From DASUMP01 sp036277635 (GTDB taxonomy: Bacteria; Actinomycetota; Acidimicrobiia; IMCC26256; PALSA-610), in contig DASUMP010000211.1 in NCBI GenBank assembly GCA_036277635.1, positions 1 to 37,033 of the forward strand: DNA of 37,033 nucleotides. The letters run 5' to 3'. The notes under the pieces are model-generated. The model saw only the letters and a list, made by a program, of their open reading frames with translations, was not told where the DNA came from and did not search any database. The position numbers were made by a program, and so were the translations under genes. This document shows, in pieces, positions 23,379-30,989 of this stretch (within the stretch, counting starts at the first letter, position 1; each line of letters starts with the position of its first letter).

Positions 23379-24839
23379 TCAGGGGCCGAGCTCGACGAGC
23401 TCGGTGCCGTACTGGGCGTGGTCGCGCAGCGGCCGCTGTTCGAGCCGCAGGCCGAGCCCGACGGCCACCAGCCCGACGGGGATCGCGGCGAGGTACACCG
23501 TCCGCAGCGCGTCGGCGTAGGCGGCCGGCGACGATGCGCCGTCGAGACCCGACTGGAGGATCGCGCTCCACACCGCGGTGCCGATCGTGACGCCGAGCAC
23601 GCGTGCGAGCAGCGCGCTCGACGTCGCGATCCCGAGGTCGCGGTGATCGACACTGTTCTGGAGCGCGAGCAGCGACGTCTGCATGACGAACCCCACGCCC
23701 ACACCGACGATCGCGCCGAACGCGGACACGAGGCCGACGCTCGTCGAGGTGCCCGCGGTCGCGAGGAGCGCGATGCCGCCGGTCATGATCACTCCGCCGG
23801 CGATCGGCCAGGTCCGGTAGGTGCCGGTGCGCTCGACGGCGCGTCCCGCGATGAGCGTGCACGCCGCGGTCGTGAACATGAACGGGATGAGCAGCAGGCC
23901 CGACCGCGTCGCGCTCACGCCTGCGACCTCCTGGGCGAAGACGGGGATGAAGTAGATCCCGGACGCGAACAGCGCTCCACTGGTGAAGTTCGTCCCCGCG
24001 GCGACGCGCACGACCCGGTCGCGCAGCAGCGCGAGCGGCACGACCGGCTCGCGGGCGCGTCGCTCCCACCGGAGGAACGCGGCGATCGCTCCGATCGTGA
24101 CGAGTACGAGCCCGCCGAGCGCGAAAGGTGACCAGTCGACCTGATCGCTGGTGATCGCGGCCAGCAGGACGACACCGACGATGCCGACCGTCAGGAGCGC
24201 CGCGCCCGGGTAGTCGACCGAATGGGGGATGCGGCGGTAGGGGACCTGCAGCGCGCTCACCACGATCCCCACCGACACCGCGGCAAGGGGGACGTTGATG
24301 AAGAACGCCCATCGCCAGCTGAGCTGGTCGACGAAGAGGCCCCCAGCGAGCGGACCGACGAGGCTCGCGACGGCGAAGAGCGCGCCCTGGTAGCCGAGCC
24401 ACCGCCCGAGCTGGCGCGTCGGCACGACATCGGCGAGCACTGCCATCGCGAGCGTGCCCAGCCCGCCGGCACCGACGCCCTGCACCACTCGGAAGGCGAC
24501 GAGCTGCGGCAGATCGGCCGCGAGACCGCACAGCATCGACGCGACCGTGAACGTCGAGATCGCCACGAGGAAGAGCCGCTTGCGGCCGTAGAGGTCGCCG
24601 AGCTTGCCGTACAGGGGCATGACCGCGACCTGGGCGAGCAGGTAGGCGGTGATGACCCACGACCGCTGGTCGGAGGCGTCGATGTCGCGGGCGATCGTCG
24701 GCAGCGCGGTGGCGACGATGGTCCCGTCGAGCGTGCTGATGATCATCCCGATCTGGAGCCCGACGAACACCGCGACGACGCGGCGGGTGGGCAGGGCGGC
24801 GCCCGGCTGCGGCGCGGGCGGTCGGGGTGGACTCGTCAC
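23379..24839 (-). CDS. MFS drug exporter, DHA2 (14-helix) family
   Basis: A 486-residue proton-coupled exporter. 'ISTLDGTIVATALPTIARDI' is the DHA2 motif D1, 'GKLGDLYGRKRLFLV' is motif A between helices 2 and 3, and 'GYQGALFAVASLVGPLAGG' contains motif C, the antiporter signature. Hydrophobic segments number about 14, as in EmrB/QacA. GTG at 24837-24839 begins the family-like N-terminus; the same frame stays open through the whole opposite strand of the P450 gene, but that part has no MFS features. It is divergent from the P450, so it could export its substrate or product; this is inference. Its stop is 11 nt from that of the convergent hydrolase. Confidence 0.92.
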   Translation of the reverse strand: MTSPPRPPAPQPGAALPTRRVVAVFVGLQIGMIISTLDGTIVATALPTIARDIDASDQRSWVITAYLLAQVAVMPLYGKLGDLYGRKRLFLVAISTFTVASMLCGLAADLPQLVAFRVVQGVGAGGLGTLAMAVLADVVPTRQLGRWLGYQGALFAVASLVGPLAGGLFVDQLSWRWAFFINVPLAAVSVGIVVSALQVPYRRIPHSVDYPGAALLTVGIVGVVLLAAITSDQVDWSPFALGGLVLVTIGAIAAFLRWERRAREPVVPLALLRDRVVRVAAGTNFTSGALFASGIYFIPVFAQEVAGVSATRSGLLLIPFMFTTAACTLIAGRAVERTGTYRTWPIAGGVIMTGGIALLATAGTSTSVGLVSAFGAIVGVGVGFVMQTSLLALQNSVDHRDLGIATSSALLARVLGVTIGTAVWSAILQSGLDGASSPAAYADALRTVYLAAIPVGLVAVGLGLRLEQRPLRDHAQYGTELVELGP

Positions 24840-24935
24840 GGGCTCGCATTCTGACGTGCGCCCGCTGGTCGCGACGACCCGCGATCTGTGATCATGCGCA
24901 TCTCCCAGCCCTCCACACGCAAGGACGAGCCCGAG

Positions 24936-26174
24936 ATGCAGCTCTCCGACATCGACCTGCTCGATCGCGATGCCTTCACGAGCGGCGTCCCCCACGAGTG
25001 GTTCACGTTCCTGCGGCACGAAGCGCCGGTCTACAAGCACCCCGAACCCGACGGACCCGGCTTCTGGGTGCTCACCAAGCACGCCGACATCGTCGCGGTC
25101 GGTCGCGACGCCGAGACGTTCTCGTCGCACCAGGCCCGGGGCGGCGTGGTGGGTCTCGAGGAACGGCCGCAGGAGGCAGGGGAGTTCGAGGGTGGCGGCA
25201 ACCTCATGCTCACGATGGATCCGCCCGAGCACACGCGGTACCGCAAGCTCGTCAACCGCGGCTTCACGCCGCGCCAGATGCGGATGCTCGAACCCCACGT
25301 GCGCGAGCTCGCGGCTCGCGTCGTCGACGACGTCATCGAACGGGGTTCGTGCGACTTCGTGGTCGACGTCGCGGCCGAGCTGCCGCTGCAGGTGATCGCG
25401 GAGATGCTCGGCGTGCCGTCCGAGGACCGGCACAAGCTGTTCGAGTGGAGCAATCGCATGATCGGCAGCGAGGACCCCGAGTACCTCGTGAGTGAAGCCG
25501 AGACCATGAACGCCCAGGTCGAGATGTACATGTACGCGAACGCGCTCGCCGAGGACCGCCGCGCCAACCCGCGCGACGACATCGTGACCGCGCTCCTGAA
25601 CGCCGAGATCGACGGTGACCGGCTGTCGGAGCTCGACTTCAACTTGTTCTTCTTGTTGATCGCGGTGGCCGGCAACGAGACGACGCGCAACTCGATCGCG
25701 CACGGTGTGCGGGCCCTGTGCGAGCACCCCGACCAGTACAAGCTCCTCGTCGAGGACCCGTCGCTCGCCACGCCGGCGACCGAGGAGATCGTCCGCTGGG
25801 CCACACCGGTCATGTACTTCCGGCGCAACGTCACGAAGGACACCGAGATCCGTGGCCAGCGGATCGCGGCTGGCGACAAGGTCGCGATGTACTACATCTC
25901 GGGCAACCGCGACGAGGACGTCTTCGACGACCCGTTCACGTTCGACATCCGCCGTGACCCGAACGACCACGTCGGTTTCGGCGGCGGCGGCCCGCACCAC
26001 TGCCTCGGTGCCAACCTCGCGCGCATGGAGATCCGGCTGCTGCTCGAAGAGATGGCACGTCGCATCCCCACGATCGAGCTCGCCGCCGAACCCCAGCCGC
26101 TGCGCTCGAACTTCATCGCCGGGATCAAGCACATGCCGGTGTCGTTCCCGGTCGGGGAACGCGTCGCGCGCTGA
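24936..26174 (+). CDS. Cytochrome P450, CYP125/CYP124-like
   Basis: A 412-residue P450. The I-helix oxygen-binding segment is 'AVAGNETTRNS', the K-helix ExxR is in 'TEEIVRWATPV', and the heme loop reads 'FGGGGPHHCLGANLARME' with C356 as the heme ligand. 'AGNETTRN' and 'LARMEIRLLLEE', plus a C-terminal 'SNFIAGIKHMPVSF', are close to the steroid- and fatty-acid-hydroxylating CYP125/CYP142/CYP124 group, so a sterol or branched-lipid substrate is likely but not proven. ATG at 24936 has AAGGACG 8 nt upstream and begins the usual P450 N-terminus; GTG 24888 and ATG 24894 are in-frame alternatives adding 16 or 14 residues. No ferredoxin or reductase gene is adjacent. Confidence 0.92.
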   Translation: MQLSDIDLLDRDAFTSGVPHEWFTFLRHEAPVYKHPEPDGPGFWVLTKHADIVAVGRDAETFSSHQARGGVVGLEERPQEAGEFEGGGNLMLTMDPPEHTRYRKLVNRGFTPRQMRMLEPHVRELAARVVDDVIERGSCDFVVDVAAELPLQVIAEMLGVPSEDRHKLFEWSNRMIGSEDPEYLVSEAETMNAQVEMYMYANALAEDRRANPRDDIVTALLNAEIDGDRLSELDFNLFFLLIAVAGNETTRNSIAHGVRALCEHPDQYKLLVEDPSLATPATEEIVRWATPVMYFRRNVTKDTEIRGQRIAAGDKVAMYYISGNRDEDVFDDPFTFDIRRDPNDHVGFGGGGPHHCLGANLARMEIRLLLEEMARRIPTIELAAEPQPLRSNFIAGIKHMPVSFPVGERVAR

Positions 26175-26191
26175 GGCAGATCGCCGGGCGG

Positions 26192-26929
26192 TCAGAAGGC
26201 CGTGTCGCACCGACCATCGAGCTCGGCGGATGATCTCCCGCCGCACGTCGCGCCGAACCGTTCGTACGCGGAGTCGACGGGCGACTCGAAGTACAACGTG
26301 TCGCAGTCGCTCATGTCGCCGTCGGCGCAGTCGTCCCAGAGCCCGTCGAGGTACGCGTCGTCTCCGTACTCCCGGGCGTCGCCCAACACCCGTCCGAAGT
26401 CGAGATCGACACTCGCCTCGTCGTCACCCGTCACGGCCGCGGCGATCAGCGACACGACGATGAGCGCGATGCCGAGCGCGCCGAGCACGATGCCTGCGAT
26501 CGCCAGCCCGCGCCCCGATTGGGAGCGCTGCTTGATCTGACCGAGCGCGACGACGCCGAAGATCACCGCGAGGACCGATCCGATGCCGCAGACCCACACG
26601 AGTCCGAGCACGAGCGACGCGATCGCGAGTCCGTTCGTGCCGGTGGTCGGCGGGGTGGCGTACGGCGGTACGCCGGGCGGGACGTACCCGCCGGTGGGTG
26701 GTGGCAGGTAGGCGCCCGGCGGTGGCGGGACGTACCCGCCGGCCGCGGTGGCGCCGGGCGGCGACCACGCGGGCGCGGCCGGCGCTGGTGGCGCGGGCGG
26801 CTGGCCGTCGAGGGGCGCCCCGCAGGCGGCACAGAACGCCCCGCCCCGGCTCGCCGCGCCGCAGCGCGGACACGTGCGGCTCGGCGCCGCCCAGCCGACC
26901 CCTCCGTCTTCGCTCGTGGCGTCGCTCAT
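26192..26929 (-). CDS. Zinc-ribbon DUF4190 membrane protein
   Basis: A 245-residue protein: an N-terminal zinc ribbon with two CxxC pairs ('CPRCGAASRGGAFCAACG', about 20-37), a proline/glycine/tyrosine-rich linker of about 60 residues with repeated 'GGYVPP' blocks, two transmembrane helices of DUF4190 ('NGLAIASLVLGLVWVCGIGS' and 'GLAIAGIVLGALGIALIV') and an acidic extracytoplasmic tail with four cysteines. This is a common actinobacterial architecture of unknown function. ATG at 26927-26929 follows GGGGAGCGG, so a start 24 nt earlier is less likely. It is divergent from the exonuclease gene. Confidence 0.87.
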   Translation of the reverse strand: MSDATSEDGGVGWAAPSRTCPRCGAASRGGAFCAACGAPLDGQPPAPPAPAAPAWSPPGATAAGGYVPPPPGAYLPPPTGGYVPPGVPPYATPPTTGTNGLAIASLVLGLVWVCGIGSVLAVIFGVVALGQIKQRSQSGRGLAIAGIVLGALGIALIVVSLIAAAVTGDDEASVDLDFGRVLGDAREYGDDAYLDGLWDDCADGDMSDCDTLYFESPVDSAYERFGATCGGRSSAELDGRCDTAF

Positions 26930-26956
26930 CGCCGCTCCCCGGACGCCGGACACGCG

Positions 26957-26962
26957 ACGCTA
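26957..26962 (-). promoter_or_regulatory. Predicted -10 (TAGCGT) for the DUF4190 gene
   Basis: On the minus strand TAGCGT lies 27 nt before the ATG of the DUF4190 gene; transcription near 26950 would give a short leader holding GGGGAGCGG. Confidence 0.35.
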
Positions 26963-26985
26963 GACCGGTGCGCGAGGCTGCGCGC

Positions 26986-27870
26986 GTGATCGTGCACCTG
27001 GTCGACGGGACCTACGAGCTGTTCCGCCACTTCTACGGCAACAAGGAGGGTCACCGGGACCCCGACGGGGTCGAGGTCGGCGCGGTGCGGGGCGTCGTCA
27101 CGTCGATGCTCGGGATGTTGGAGGAGGGCGCGACCCACATCGGCGTCGCGACCGATCACGTGATCGAGTCGTTCCGCAACGACCTGTGGCCGGGCTACAA
27201 GACCGGTGAGGGCATCGACCCCGAGCTGCGCGCGCAGTTCCCACTGCTCGAAGACGCGCTCGACGCGCTCGGGGTCGCGGTCTGGCCGCTTGTCGAGGTG
27301 GAAGCCGACGACGGACTCGCCAGCGCCGCCGTCGTCGCAAGTGGGGATCCTCGTGTGGACCGCGTCGTGATCTGCACGCCCGACAAGGACCTCGGACAGT
27401 GCGTCGGCGGCAAGGTCGTGCAGCTCGACCGCCGCAACGACCGGCTGCTCGACGCGGCCGGGGTGCAGGAGAAGTTCGGCGTGCCGCCCGCCGCGATCCC
27501 CGACTACCTCGCGCTCGTCGGCGACTCCGCCGACGGCTTCCCGGGCCTTCCCGGATGGGGCGCGAAGTCGGCCGCCGCGGTGCTGGCGCGCTGGGGGAGC
27601 ATCGAGGCGATCCCGCCCGACCCCGCGGCGTGGGACGTGCCCGTGCGGGGCGCCGCCAAGCTCGCGGTCGCGCTCGACGCCGGGCGCGACGTCGTCGCGC
27701 TCTTCAAGGTGCTCGCCACCCTCCGCCTCGACGCCGACGTCGGCGTCGTCGACGACTGGGAGTGGCGCGGGCCGCGATCCCGGTTCGCCGATTGGTGCGC
27801 GCGCCTCGGCGCGCCGAGACTCGCCGAGCGCGCCGCGACGCTCGCGGCCGGCCGAGAGGGGGAGCGGTGA
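26986..27870 (+). CDS. Stand-alone 5'-3' exonuclease (PolA N-domain/FEN-like)
   Basis: A 294-residue PIN-like 5' nuclease homologous to the N-terminal domain of DNA polymerase I. 'VHLVDGTYELFRHFYG' holds the first metal Asp, 'ATDHVIESFRNDLWPGYK' the arginine/tyrosine helical gateway, 'VEVEADDGLAS' the acidic cluster, 'ICTPDKDLGQ' the next Asp pair and 'LALVGDSADGFPGLPGWGAKSA' (listed in two parts around the H3TH loop) the DNA-binding helix-hairpin-helix. GTG at 26986 has GAGG 8 nt upstream; GTGs at 26968 and 26992 are alternatives. It would remove RNA primers or flaps, and is coupled by GTGA to the enoyl-CoA hydratase gene, a functionally unrelated neighbour. Confidence 0.9.
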   Translation: MIVHLVDGTYELFRHFYGNKEGHRDPDGVEVGAVRGVVTSMLGMLEEGATHIGVATDHVIESFRNDLWPGYKTGEGIDPELRAQFPLLEDALDALGVAVWPLVEVEADDGLASAAVVASGDPRVDRVVICTPDKDLGQCVGGKVVQLDRRNDRLLDAAGVQEKFGVPPAAIPDYLALVGDSADGFPGLPGWGAKSAAAVLARWGSIEAIPPDPAAWDVPVRGAAKLAVALDAGRDVVALFKVLATLRLDADVGVVDDWEWRGPRSRFADWCARLGAPRLAERAATLAAGREGER

Positions 27871-28694
27871 GCGCGGTCGGTTCCTACGGCGACGGCACGG
27901 TCGAAGTGGGTGAGCTGCGCGACCAGGTCGCCGTGCTCACCTTGCGCCGACCCGAGCAGCGCAACGCGATGAACGCCGCGTTGATCGCCGGTCTGCACGA
28001 CGCGTTCGACGCGCTCCAGGCCGACCGGACGTTCCGCGTCGTCGTGCTCACCGGCGCCGGTCCCGGCTTCTGTGCCGGGCTCGACTTGAAGGAAGGTGCG
28101 TCGCCGCCGGAGAGCGCCGGGCTCGGGCGCGCGCAGGCGGGCCTGGTGGTGCAGCAGTCGATCGCCCGCCTCGTCCCGACGATGCGGGGCCTGCGCCAAC
28201 CGATCATCGCGGCCGTGAACGGCGCCGCGTCGGGCGGTGGCCTCGCCCTCGCGCTCGCGAGTGACATCCGCATCGCGGCGCGCGCCGCTCGCTTCAACGT
28301 CGCGTTCGTGCGCGTCGGTCTCTCCGCATGCGACATCGGCGTGTCGTGGCTCCTCCCGCGCCTCCTCGGCGCGTCGCGCGCGTACGAGCTGATGCTGACC
28401 GGCCGCTTCGTCACCGCCGACGAGGCTGAGCGGATCGGGCTCGTGTCCCGGGTCGTCGACGACGACGCGTTGCTCGACGCCGCGCTCGACACGGCCGCGC
28501 TGATCGCCGCCAACAGCCCGTTCGGTGTGCACATGACGAAGGAGGTCATGTGGAGTCAGCTCGAGGTGGGGAGCATGCAGGCGGGCATCGACCTCGAGAA
28601 CCGCACGCAGCTGCTCGCGAGCACCACCGGCGACATGGTCGAGGCGATGCAGGCGTTCCTCGAGAAGCGTCCACCCCGCTTCGACGACCAGTGA
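27867..28694 (+). CDS. Enoyl-CoA hydratase/isomerase family protein
   Basis: A 275-residue crotonase. 'GFCAGLDLKE' and 'NGAASGGGLALALASDIRIA' provide the two oxyanion-hole loops, so CoA-thioester chemistry is secure. The region that carries the catalytic glutamates in true hydratases reads 'VRVGLSACDIGVSWLLPRL': an Asp stands near the second Glu and the first is not obvious. This variant is common in actinobacterial paralogues, so the precise reaction (hydratase, isomerase or hydrolase) is open. GTG at 27867 overlaps the exonuclease stop (GTGA). The SDR gene 10 nt downstream could act on the same CoA ester. Confidence 0.9.
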   Translation: MSAVGSYGDGTVEVGELRDQVAVLTLRRPEQRNAMNAALIAGLHDAFDALQADRTFRVVVLTGAGPGFCAGLDLKEGASPPESAGLGRAQAGLVVQQSIARLVPTMRGLRQPIIAAVNGAASGGGLALALASDIRIAARAARFNVAFVRVGLSACDIGVSWLLPRLLGASRAYELMLTGRFVTADEAERIGLVSRVVDDDALLDAALDTAALIAANSPFGVHMTKEVMWSQLEVGSMQAGIDLENRTQLLASTTGDMVEAMQAFLEKRPPRFDDQ

Positions 28695-28704
28695 TCGGAG
28701 CACC

Positions 28705-29463
28705 GTGAGCCTCGACGGTCGGATCGCCCTCGTGACCGGCGGCGGACGCGGCATCGGCAGGGCGATCGCGCTCGGCCTCGCGGCCGACGGCGCCGACGTC
28801 GCGATCAACTACCGCCGCGACGACGCCGCAGCCGCGGCGACCGTTGCCGAGATCGAACGGCTCGGCCGTCGGGCGCGTGCGTATCCGGCGTCGGTCGACG
28901 ACTACGCGCACTGTGAACGCTTGGTCGGGGCGACGATCGACGACTTCGGCGCGGTCGACATCCTCGTGAACAACGCGGGCGTGGCCAGCCGGGGCAAGAC
29001 GGTCGCCGACACCGAGCCCGACGAGATGGACCGGCTCTGGCGGACGCACGCCTTCGGGGCGTGGGCGTGCTCGAAGCTCGTGCTGCCCTCCATGCGCACG
29101 CGCCCGCGGGGCGACATCGTGATGATCTCGAGCGCCGCGGTCGTGCACATGGGCGCGTTCTCGGCGCCGTACAACATGGCGAAGAGCGCGCTGGAGGCGC
29201 TCGCGTGGACGCTCGCCAAGGAAGAGCGTCGCAACAACGTGCACGTGAACGTCGTGGCGCCCGGGCTCGTCGACACCGAGATGGGCCGGCGGCTCGTGCG
29301 CGGCGCGATGGGGGTCGACGACATCCGCACGATGGACGCGAACGCGCCGTTCGAACACGTCTGCACGCCCGACGAGGTCGCCGACGCCGTCCGTTTCGTG
29401 GTCAGCGACCGCGCGTCGTATCTCACCGCCCAGCGCATCGGCGTCGACGGCGGCCCCTTCTGA
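28705..29463 (+). CDS. Short-chain dehydrogenase/reductase (3-oxoacyl reductase-like)
   Basis: A 252-residue classical SDR. 'VTGGGRGIGRAIA' (10-22), 'LVNNAGVAS', Ser in 'VMISSAAV', Tyr-Lys in 'PYNMAKSAL', and 'GVDGGPF' at the end are all canonical, close to FabG-like reductases. GTG at 28705 is preceded by CGGAGCACC, and the gene follows enoyl-CoA hydratase by 10 nt, so they are likely co-transcribed and may act in the same acyl-CoA route. Followed immediately by a strong inverted repeat. Confidence 0.9.
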   Translation: MSLDGRIALVTGGGRGIGRAIALGLAADGADVAINYRRDDAAAAATVAEIERLGRRARAYPASVDDYAHCERLVGATIDDFGAVDILVNNAGVASRGKTVADTEPDEMDRLWRTHAFGAWACSKLVLPSMRTRPRGDIVMISSAAVVHMGAFSAPYNMAKSALEALAWTLAKEERRNNVHVNVVAPGLVDTEMGRRLVRGAMGVDDIRTMDANAPFEHVCTPDEVADAVRFVVSDRASYLTAQRIGVDGGPF

Positions 29464-29511
29464 TCGCGTTGGCACAGAAGTGTCAGGCGGGTGACAACTG
29501 TGCCAACGCGA
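29464..29511. terminator. Bidirectional terminator-like nested inverted repeat
   Basis: Arms of 14 nt (29464-29477 and 29498-29511) are perfect inverted copies and enclose a second TGTCA/TGACA pair (29481-29485, 29492-29496) around a GGCGGG loop. The element fills the gap between two convergent stop codons. There is no T-tract on either strand, so it would act as a T-less hairpin or as a protein-binding palindrome. Confidence 0.6.
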
Positions 29512-29516
29512 CGGGG

Positions 29517-30989
29517 TCAGGCGAGGCCGCCGTGCGCGTCGAGGAGCGCGCGGACCTCGGACGCGGTGCGCGGGCCCATCGGGCGCGTCGCCGGGAGGGC
29601 GAGCCGCAGCTCCTCGAGCGCCTCGGGATCGGCGTCGCAGGTCGGCGGCACGGTCGCCGGATCGATGCCGTAGACGCGCGCCGAGTTCGCGCCGAGGATC
29701 TTGCGCTTCGTCTCGGGGGTGAGGGACGGGTAGCCGTACTCGTCGCGGAGCTGTTCGGAGATCGCGAACGTGCGGAACGCTTCGATCTGGCCTTGGGGGG
29801 AGCCGTACCAGATCGAGTCGGTGCCCCAGACGACGTTGTCCTCGCCGACCGCGAGCAGCAGCTTGCCGAGGACGTGCGCAGCTTGGGTCGGGTCGCGCAT
29901 CGCGTTGAACCACGTCGAGCCGAGCTCCGCGTACACGTTCGATCCCGGCGCCACGCCCGCGTCGCGCAACGTCGTCACGAGTCGGTTCACGCCGACGTCT
30001 GCCGTCGACTCGGTGTAGGGACCCTCCGGTCCGTCGTAGCCGGAGTGGTACACGACGAACGCGATGTCGGGGTTCGCGGCCGCCGCCCGTCCGATGTCGA
30101 CGGGCGACGAGAAGCGGCTCCCGCCCCCGAACCCCTTGTGCACGCAGACGATCGGCGGACCCACCGCACGCACCTGGTCGAGGAATCGCTGCCCGCACTG
30201 CACCGCGTCGGGGTCGGAGTCGTCGAGGAACCAGCCGCGATCGCCCGGGACGTGGGTGTACGCCTTCCACGCCGCGATCGGGTGCTCGTCGGCGAGGCGC
30301 GCCATGCCGTCGAGCGCGTCGGCGAGCCGACCGACGTTCGGGTTGACCTGGCCGTGCAGGAGCACGCGACCGTCACCGCACACCTGGTCGGCGGCGCGCC
30401 GCGCGTTCTCCATCACGGCGATCGAGAGCGGGTTCGGGTCCGAGAGCACCGGCACCGCGGAGATGACGGCGAGCGCGGTGTCGCTGCGCACGAAGACCTC
30501 GTCGAGCCAGTGCTCGACGTCGAAGCAGGTGCGCCAGTCGTCGGCGCCGCACGCCGCCTGGGGGAACCCCTGCCCGAACGCGGGACCGCCGCCGGTGAGG
30601 TCGTACTCGAGGAGGTGCGTCTGCACGTCGAAGACGAACTCGTCGACGACGGGAGCGAGCGTCGTGCGCGCGGTGTCGGGATCCGTCGTCGCGCTCGACG
30701 GCACGGTGAAGCTGCCGCCCGGTTCGCGCCCGGTGGAGCGCGCCTCCTCCTTCGAGCACGCGTCGAGGAAGAAGAGCATCGACGCGGCGCCCATCGCGCT
30801 GCGCAGGAACGTGCGGCGGTCCATGCCGTAGCGGCGGGCGCGGTGATCGGCGTGCTCCAACGACCGACGCACCGCCTCGCGCGCGACGGAGGAGAGCGGC
30901 GGCGGGACGTACTCGCCGTTGGAGACGCGCTCGAGTGGGATCGGCAGCGGCGGGGCGCCGGACGAGTCGCGGTCGTCGGCCCTGTTCAC
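29517..30989 (-). CDS. Tat-exported amidohydrolase (amidohydrolase_2 family), possible lipoprotein
   Basis: A 490-residue protein. The amidohydrolase_2 core shows 'VFDVQTHLLEYD', 'VHKGFGGGSRF', 'YHSGYDG' and 'VVWGTDSIWYG', the last with the metal-site Asp. Before it, 'MDRRTFLRSAMGAASMLFF' (56-74) is a twin-arginine signal (R58-R59), ending in 'LDAC' with C78, which looks like a lipobox. The first 55 residues precede the Tat motif and include 'SNGEYVPPPLSS', a block I recognise in related actinobacterial amidohydrolases; this supports the GTG at 30987-30989, which overlaps the stop of the propeller gene (GTGA). An internal ATG at 30822-30824 would begin right at the Tat motif. The enzyme probably acts outside the membrane; substrate unknown. 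Confidence 0.86.
   Translation of the reverse strand: MNRADDRDSSGAPPLPIPLERVSNGEYVPPPLSSVAREAVRRSLEHADHRARRYGMDRRTFLRSAMGAASMLFFLDACSKEEARSTGREPGGSFTVPSSATTDPDTARTTLAPVVDEFVFDVQTHLLEYDLTGGGPAFGQGFPQAACGADDWRTCFDVEHWLDEVFVRSDTALAVISAVPVLSDPNPLSIAVMENARRAADQVCGDGRVLLHGQVNPNVGRLADALDGMARLADEHPIAAWKAYTHVPGDRGWFLDDSDPDAVQCGQRFLDQVRAVGPPIVCVHKGFGGGSRFSSPVDIGRAAAANPDIAFVVYHSGYDGPEGPYTESTADVGVNRLVTTLRDAGVAPGSNVYAELGSTWFNAMRDPTQAAHVLGKLLLAVGEDNVVWGTDSIWYGSPQGQIEAFRTFAISEQLRDEYGYPSLTPETKRKILGANSARVYGIDPATVPPTCDADPEALEELRLALPATRPMGPRTASEVRALLDAHGGLA

Noticed and set aside
21505..24849. Very long minus-strand open frame (over 1100 codons) across nurA, SRPBCC, hydrolase and MFS genes
   Set aside because: Arginine- and proline-rich translation with no domain; it is the GC-rich shadow of well-supported genes in other frames.
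24840..26246. Upstream extension of the MFS frame across the whole P450 gene
   Set aside because: The MFS N-terminus begins near 24839; the extension is antisense to a P450 with intact heme, ExxR and I-helix motifs.
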